Shown here: positions 59,817 through 64,000 of the stretch, one piece after another
Layout of the letters: each line of letters starts with the position of its first letter
Numbering within the stretch: position 1 is the first letter of the stretch
Assembly (NCBI GenBank): GCA_016711435.1
Contig: JADJSY010000013.1
Span: 61,001-125,000 of the forward strand
Direction: 5' to 3'
DNA length: 64,000 nucleotides
DNA from: Lewinellaceae bacterium
Lineage (GTDB): Bacteria > Bacteroidota > Bacteroidia > Chitinophagales > Saprospiraceae
Position numbers and translations under genes: made by a program
Notes under the pieces: generated by a model
The model's input: only the letters and a program-made list of their open reading frames with translations
Databases searched by the model: none
Told to the model about the DNA's origin: nothing

Positions 59817-60875
59817 ATGAAACAAAACCACTTTTTCTTTTGCCTGTTGCTCTTGCTTGCGGCCTGTAACAACAAGCCGAAACCCGACGGACAGACGTCT
59901 CCGGCTACTCCTGTCGCACCCACCGACCTGCGTCCCGTCGTCTACCTCGAAGGTTGTTACGCTACTTCCTCCCGGCCTGGCAATGATATTACGGCTCTGT
60001 TCGACGACAGCAGCGACAATTACTGGGAAACCAGGCCCGGCGCCGGCCCCGATGAAGGCATCATGTTGTATTTTCAAAATGCCGTGCCGCTTTCAGCCTT
60101 GCAAGTCGAGGGAGTCGAAGGTAGTTTCGATCCCGCCAAAGCCGCTATGCAGGTTTATGTAAATGGAAAGTCCAACGACCCCGCACTGCCCGGCAGTAAG
60201 GTTTCGCTGGGCAACCAACCCGTTAAATCGCTTTACCTGCGTTTCAACACGACCGGAAAAGAAAACGCCTTTGATGTAGTGGAAAACGACATGAAAACCG
60301 TGATCCGCACGTTTCCGGCCAACGCTTCCATCCGTGTGCGCGGTATCAAACTGTGGAATGATAAAAACGAAGAAGTACGTCTGGTGGCCCCTCAACAACA
60401 GAAAGGCGGCATTTCTGCAAGCACTACCCTCCAGCCCGAATCGGCTTTCAATGCCGCCAATCTTTTTGACGGCCGCAAGGAATTCGCCTGGGTGGAAGGC
60501 AACAACGCCACTTCGGGCGAAAATGAAATGCTGCGATTTGAATTCGACAGCGAGGTGCGGCTCACGACGATCCAGGTATGGAATGGTTACCAGCGCTCAG
60601 ACGAACATTTCTCGGCCAACGCCCGCGTCCGTGATTTCAGTTTCGGCCCGGTAGGCGGCCCCGCGCATACCTATACCCTGCGCGATACCAAAGCGGGGCA
60701 AAAGATCGAACTCAGCACCGCCGCCCAGGGCAAGGCTTTTGAACTGAATGTCAAAAGCATCTATCCCGGAAAACGATACAAAGACCTGGCAATCAGTGAA
60801 ATATTAGTTTTCGACGGCACAACGCCCCTTGCCCTGAAAAACCGATTTTACGGAACGAACCAGTACTGCCATTAA
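59817..60875 (+). CDS. Discoidin-like lipoprotein, main part (frameshifted at 60837)
   Basis: Start at the ATG at 59817, giving MKQNHFFFCLLLLLAAC with a lipidated Cys17. Two discoidin/NADase-type glycan-binding-like modules follow, each with ITALFDDSSDNYWETR or ANLFDGRKEFAWVEGN signatures. The frame stops at 60875 after the unlikely end ALKNRFYGTNQYCH. Removing one A from the five-A run at 60837-60841 gives ALKTDFTERTSTAIK and joins the frame that runs on to 61239. The full protein would be about 473 residues. Probably an outer-membrane or periplasmic glycan binder. Divergent from exbB. Confidence 0.75.
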   Translation: MKQNHFFFCLLLLLAACNNKPKPDGQTSPATPVAPTDLRPVVYLEGCYATSSRPGNDITALFDDSSDNYWETRPGAGPDEGIMLYFQNAVPLSALQVEGVEGSFDPAKAAMQVYVNGKSNDPALPGSKVSLGNQPVKSLYLRFNTTGKENAFDVVENDMKTVIRTFPANASIRVRGIKLWNDKNEEVRLVAPQQQKGGISASTTLQPESAFNAANLFDGRKEFAWVEGNNATSGENEMLRFEFDSEVRLTTIQVWNGYQRSDEHFSANARVRDFSFGPVGGPAHTYTLRDTKAGQKIELSTAAQGKAFELNVKSIYPGKRYKDLAISEILVFDGTTPLALKNRFYGTNQYCH

Positions 60876-61239
60876 AACCGCTTCCGCCGCGTCGCCGCTC
60901 CAGGCGATACTCGACCGGCGGATCAGCAACCAGACGGCGGATTTTGAAACCACCAACAAATCCATTATCCTGCGCTCCGACGGCACTTTTGTGATGTACG
61001 AAGTGGTCGAGGACAGCGGCGACCAGATACTGGCCGATGGCAACTGGAAATTGGACAAAAGCGATGCGCGAAGCGCTACCATAACGGTTTTTGGTAAATG
61101 GTTCAGCCAGTACAACCTGGCCGCTTACTATGAAGGCAATACCCGCGAAGAGGCGACGCGCATTTTTAAAGACGAAGTGGTTATTACGGCTGAAGCGATC
61201 ACGGGAACGAAGATGATCGGGGGATTTAGGGTGAAGTGA
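60876..61239 (+). CDS. Discoidin-like lipoprotein, C-terminal part (frameshifted)
   Basis: About 120 codons in the frame following the A-run shift, without a start codon of their own until an internal ATG at 60991. It encodes ASPLQAILDRRISNQ, NKSIILRSDGTFVMYEV, ILADGNWKLDKSDARSATI and ends MIGGFRVK, a lipocalin-like or 'toxin-antitoxin unrelated' small beta domain. The codon use and reading direction match the upstream part, and the sequence starts directly where the frame breaks. It is best read as the natural C-terminus. Confidence 0.65.
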
Positions 61240-61242
61240 AAG

Positions 61243-61347
61243 GTTTGATGAGTTTGTTGAGATCGTTGAGAGGTTGAGGTGGAGAAAATAACTCAAGCCT
61301 GAGTTACCACCTCAACAATCTCAACCCTCAACAAATCAACAAAGAGT
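61243..61347. repeat. Inverted heptamer element, GTTGAGN class
   Basis: Left array about 61250-61278 (TTTGTTGAGATC, GTTGAGAGG, TTGAGGTGG), core TAACTCAAGCCTGAGTTACC, and right array CACCTCAACAATCTCAACCC to about 61347. Same class and core as 55560-55655. Confidence 0.88.
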
Positions 61348-61351
61348 AGCC

Positions 61352-62539
61352 ATGCATCTCAACCACAAATCCCTTTTCCCGCTTATCGGCCTGTCACTAG
61401 CCGCGCTATCCGCCCTGCTGCGTTTTTGGGCTTTGGATCAGACGCCCTATGCCAATGGCTGGGACAGTTATTTTTACCTGGTGCAATTGATATCGCTGGA
61501 AGAAACCGGGCAAATGCACTCGCCCGAGGCATCGCTGATTTACCCTTATTTGCGTTTATTTTACTGGCTGACAGGCGATTATGTGCGCGGTATAAAAACC
61601 GGCGTGGCGGTCTTGTGCGGACTCTGGGTAGCGGTCGTGTATGGTAGCACGGCCTTCAGGGCGTCGGGTTCAGCGCCCTTGCGGGCGCTTGTTACCAATG
61701 AAAAAGGCATCAATGCCTTTTTTCCCGACAGCCTGAAGGCTGTGCTACCGGCATTGATCGCCCTTTTTTCGCCCCACCTCACTTATTTCGCCGCCCAGTA
61801 CCCCAAAAACCTGCTGGGACTGATTTTTTTGGGGTTGTTTGTCAACAGTTTACAGCGCCCGGTGGCTGGGCGATACGGCTGGTTGTTGCCCGCATTCTGC
61901 TTGATAATCAATTATTTCGGCCATCGCATGACTTTTGGACTGGCGGTGGTGTACCTTGTTTTACACCTGTTGTTTCAATTCCAGTGGGCAACGTTTACTA
62001 AACTTTTTAAGTTTAGTAAACGTGTTGTACCTGATTCAGAACGACCCGCGTTCAGCACGGGAACACTCAAAAAAATAATGTTTTACGGCGCTATCGCTGT
62101 GGGTTTATTTCTGTTGGCGGGGCAATTTTTCCCCGGACTGGCCAATATGGCGGATAGCGGGCGTTTGCAGGGTGTTATCAGCGCCGCGCCGCAGTTTGCA
62201 CCCCGGTCATTTGTACAAACCTTTGGTTTTCAGCGCATTTCAGTATGGTGGCTGTTTGAAATAATAGCGATTACTGTTCTTTTTTTGTGGGCGCTTTTTC
62301 AGGCACTCCGGCGGCATGACCGCGAACGGCTGCCCTTATTGATGGTATGCGCCCTGCTGATTTTTCCGTTTCTGGAATGGTCGACCACGGGTATTGCCTG
62401 GCGTTTCTGGATGGTATTTGTATTGCTAATGCCGCTGGCAAACCCGAAGTCCTTAGCAAGTGCGAAGTCAGCAGTGCGAAGTCCGAAGTCTGAAGTCGAC
62501 AGTGAAGCCGGCGTTTTCAGGATGGAAAATTTCAGTTAG
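61352..62539 (+). CDS. Multi-pass membrane protein, N-terminal part, interrupted by repeats
   Basis: About 395 codons. At least nine hydrophobic helices: for example FPLIGLSLAALSALLRF, TGVAVLCGLWVAVVYG, LALFSP-type, LLGLIFLGLFVNSL, ITVLFLWALFQAL. The early motif YANGWDSYFYLVQ resembles glycosyltransferase-39/PMT-type or dolichyl-mannose-like membrane enzymes, but no catalytic DD is certain. Two palindromes lie in frame inside it: 61643-61749 (encoding STAFRASGSAPLRALVTNEK and more) and 61991-62023. The reading frame ends ENFS at 62539 just after the heptamer array at 62443-62512, which probably shifted it out of the continuing frame. Confidence 0.72.
   Translation: MHLNHKSLFPLIGLSLAALSALLRFWALDQTPYANGWDSYFYLVQLISLEETGQMHSPEASLIYPYLRLFYWLTGDYVRGIKTGVAVLCGLWVAVVYGSTAFRASGSAPLRALVTNEKGINAFFPDSLKAVLPALIALFSPHLTYFAAQYPKNLLGLIFLGLFVNSLQRPVAGRYGWLLPAFCLIINYFGHRMTFGLAVVYLVLHLLFQFQWATFTKLFKFSKRVVPDSERPAFSTGTLKKIMFYGAIAVGLFLLAGQFFPGLANMADSGRLQGVISAAPQFAPRSFVQTFGFQRISVWWLFEIIAITVLFLWALFQALRRHDRERLPLLMVCALLIFPFLEWSTTGIAWRFWMVFVLLMPLANPKSLASAKSAVRSPKSEVDSEAGVFRMENFS
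61643..61749. repeat. Inverted repeat inserted in frame in the membrane-protein gene
   Basis: Arms of 26 bases with three mismatches (61643-61668 and 61724-61749, GGTAGCACGGCCTTCAGG on the left), containing two smaller hairpins, GCGCCC/GGGCGC and AAAAAGGCAT/ATGCCTTTTT. Together they encode about 36 hydrophilic residues between two membrane helices. Confidence 0.8.
61991..62023. repeat. Perfect 15-bp hairpin in coding sequence, same as 37670-37702
   Basis: Arms ACGTTTACTAAACTT at 61991-62005 and complement at 62009-62023, loop TTT. Encodes TFTKLFKFSKR. The identical arms occur in the gap after the P-type ATPase gene. Confidence 0.88.
62443..62512. repeat. Heptanucleotide array inside a coding sequence, GTNCGAA class
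   Basis: Exact tandem units at 62460-62508: GTGCGAA, GTCAGCA, GTGCGAA, GTCCGAA, GTCTGAA, GTCGACA, GTGAAGC. Same vocabulary as the element between hisA and hisF. The reading frame of the membrane protein changes across it. Confidence 0.88.
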
Positions 62540-63056
62540 AGCGGCAGGAATTTGGTTGTGTTGTGCGGCGTTGTTTGTGGCGGCTTTTTTCTCCTGGAAA
62601 AGTTACCAGCCGGCCTTGCATGATCCCGATTACGCACAATTTCAAAAAATGACGGAACGAACGCAGGTATATTTTGAGGGGCAACCCGCGCCCGAATTGG
62701 TGATTGCCCACAATGCGCTGGCGGAATATTTTACGTTTACTACAGGCATAGATGCCATGCCCTGGCTGCCGGAATACGAAATAGACTCCTTCCGGCTGTG
62801 GCGCATCGCGGCGGGCGTACACCAGCCTACCCTGCAATATTTTTCGGGAAAAGAGCATGCAGGGCATATCAAAAGCCTGGGCGGCAACTATTACCTGCTG
62901 CCGGAGTTTGTCTGGCGCCAAGCCCTGGTACGCGCGCATTCGGAACAGGATGAGGTATTTCTGGAAGTAGCCGAATCGTGGCGAAACCCGTGGCGGATGC
63001 GGCCGGGGTGGTTGTTGCGAAAAGTCAAACCCGCACCGACCCCAACAATTTACTGA
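62460..63056 (+). CDS. Membrane protein C-terminal part (continuation of 61352 gene)
   Basis: 198 codons from a GTG at 62460 that lies inside the heptamer array. One clear membrane helix (AAGIWLCCAALFVAAFFSW) opens the normal part, followed by a soluble domain: LHDPDYAQFQKMTERTQVY, ELVIAHNALAEYFTFTTGI, MPWLPEYEIDSFRLWRI. A helix followed by a soluble tail is the expected end of a polytopic membrane protein, so this looks like the rest of the 61352 gene. Alternatively it is a separate small protein translated from a repeat-borne start. Its 3' end overlaps the convergent Crp gene by 32 bases. Confidence 0.65.
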   Translation: MRSQQCEVRSLKSTVKPAFSGWKISVRAAGIWLCCAALFVAAFFSWKSYQPALHDPDYAQFQKMTERTQVYFEGQPAPELVIAHNALAEYFTFTTGIDAMPWLPEYEIDSFRLWRIAAGVHQPTLQYFSGKEHAGHIKSLGGNYYLLPEFVWRQALVRAHSEQDEVFLEVAESWRNPWRMRPGWLLRKVKPAPTPTIY

Positions 63057-63621
63057 AATTGGTCGGATCCATGCCGAGGTAATTGGCTAAATACTTGTGC
63101 GGCACCAGTTGCAGAATGTGTGGACTGCGGGTCAGCAAGGTACGGAACCGCTGCTCGGCGCTGAACGATTGCAGTTCGATTTGCCGCTGTAGTACGCCGG
63201 CTAAGGTGTGACTGAGCGCCAGCCGGATCATCCGTTCTATGCCGTGGTGCTTCAACATCAATTCGTCGAGTTGGCGAAACGTACTGCGCAGAAACCTGCC
63301 GGGTGTGAGGGTTTCAAAGTAGTAGCGCGAAGCCTGCTGGAGCAGCAGCGAATCCGCAACCCCCGAAAAAGAATAGGGATACGTAAAAACCAGGGTGGCT
63401 TCGCGCCCGTCTTCTCCCACGGCATAGGCACGCTGTACGCCTTCCAGCACAAAATAAATGTACTTTTCCACTTCTCCTTCCGAGGTCAGGATCACCTTGC
63501 GTTTGGCCTCAAAGGGTTGCCATATCTCCGAAAAATCTTCCCATTCCGGTGCTGCCAGGGGGAAAAACTGCCGCGTAGTGGCCTGTAAATGAGCAATATC
63601 TGTTGAAAAGGATGTTTGCAT
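63025..63621 (-). CDS. Crp/Fnr-family transcriptional regulator
   Basis: 198 residues from the ATG at 63621. N-terminal cyclic-nucleotide-binding-like domain (about 25-125) with VEKYIYFVLEGVQRAYAVGEDGREA. Helix-turn-helix near the end: HILQLVPHKYLANYLGMDPTNFSKLLG. No cysteines of an Fnr cluster, so sensing is through another ligand, or none. Bacteroidota members of this group are usually simple. A TATTTTTG box ends only four bases before the ATG, so transcription might start near the start codon. Target genes unknown. Confidence 0.88.
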   Translation of the reverse strand: MQTSFSTDIAHLQATTRQFFPLAAPEWEDFSEIWQPFEAKRKVILTSEGEVEKYIYFVLEGVQRAYAVGEDGREATLVFTYPYSFSGVADSLLLQQASRYYFETLTPGRFLRSTFRQLDELMLKHHGIERMIRLALSHTLAGVLQRQIELQSFSAEQRFRTLLTRSPHILQLVPHKYLANYLGMDPTNFSKLLGSVRV

Positions 63622-63645
63622 GGGGCAAAAATAGCATGGGGACAA

Positions 63646-64000
63646 GTCAGTTTATCATTTATGAGTGTAAAGGTTTCAGTGGGTTGATAACAGTTGATTA
63701 AGGGTGAATAAAGGTTTATTACGCCACCAAAGCTAAAAAGAGTGGCACCTATGTGCCTTGAAGCACGGAAATGAACACATTGGCACACCCAAGAACACAA
63801 AGCTCCTTAGAGTACGCTACGCTATGTGTTCTATGTGCCTATGTGTTTATTGCTCTACGCGTGTTTACCCCTCAAAGTCCACATAGTTTTGACTGCTCCG
63901 CAGTCTTTTTAACCCATGATTCGCATTATCAACTAATTTTGCGGCGCCCTCAACCCTCAACCCATAAACCCTCAACTTATAAACCATCAACCCATAAACA
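63646..64000. repeat. 355-base end gap with heptamer arrays
   Basis: Left array about 63668-63720 (GGTTTCAGT, GGGTTGATAA, AGTTGATTAAGGGTG) and right array 63947-64000 (CCCTCAA, CCCTCAA, CCCATAA, ACCCTCAACTTATAAACC and so on), plus a middle segment (about 63755-63855) built of CTATGTG/TATGTGTT units and their complement. No ORF. The element may continue beyond the window. Confidence 0.75.

Noticed and set aside
63646..64000. tRNA or rRNA gene in the end gap or other long gaps
   Set aside because: No cloverleaf, CCA end or rRNA motif was recognised by eye in any gap over 300 bases.

Overview
The window is ordinary chromosomal DNA (roughly half G+C) of a Bacteroidota bacterium, most likely of the Saprospiria/Lewinella-Haliscomenobacter type. 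The evidence is family content: a secreted FG-GAP protein with a type IX secretion C-terminal signal, a TonB-dependent receptor paired with a DUF4249 lipoprotein, a tandem array of five 800-residue FtsX/MacB-like permeases, LytTR/LytS two-component proteins, an HU-CCDC81-type protein with a SPOR domain, and promoter-like boxes of the Bacteroidota TTTG/TAnnTTTG kind. No rRNA, tRNA, CRISPR array, transposase, integrase or prophage gene was seen.

Layout. 1-7.6 kb: the start of a YheT-like hydrolase, a small lipoprotein, penicillin-binding protein 1C, a methyltransferase, a metacaspase fused to a formylglycine-generating-enzyme domain, and a DUF1080-like secreted protein. 7.8-20.7 kb: five paralogous FtsX-family permeases on the minus strand with no ATPase gene. 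21-27.5 kb: a DUF2807 lipoprotein, a LytTR response regulator with its LytS-type kinase, and a DUF4249 lipoprotein/TonB-dependent receptor pair flanked by long G runs and carrying homopolymer frameshifts. 27.7-38.5 kb: GNAT acetyltransferase, hisH-hisA-hisF, a GMC oxidoreductase, an acyl-CoA dehydrogenase overlapping an APH-fold kinase (the two halves of eukaryotic ACAD10/11), a P-type ATPase and the RIC/ScdA di-iron repair protein. 38.7-42.3 kb: an SDR dehydrogenase and mlaE-mlaF-mlaD lipid transport. 42.6-44.8 kb: a broken NB-ARC/tetratricopeptide STAND gene. 44.9-55.5 kb: queE, a histidine kinase, an M50-like membrane peptidase, a small protein with an effector-associated-like domain, msrB, methylmalonyl-CoA epimerase, an HU/SPOR protein, a NrtR-like Nudix regulator, the T9SS protein and a hexapeptide transferase. 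55.7-64 kb: an NtrY-like kinase, exbB-exbD-tonB, a discoidin-like lipoprotein, a multi-pass membrane protein split by a repeat, and a Crp/Fnr regulator.

The most striking feature is what fills the gaps. Nearly every intergenic space holds short tandem heptanucleotide arrays (GTTATCN, GTGTTTR, GGCAAAR, GTNCGAA, GTTGAGN, CACTCAC and others). They often occur as two inverted arms around a core sequence, and the core tends to be specific to the heptamer class. These elements sit inside the his, mla and exb operons, supply or abut the stop codons of several genes, and one array lies within a coding sequence where the reading frame changes. They resemble the STRR heptamers of cyanobacteria. Other palindrome families recur as well, including one present both between genes and in frame inside a gene.

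Several genes are broken by a single base in a homopolymer run (24675, 26374, 44488, 60837). This may be real slippage or sequence error, and the window alone cannot decide.
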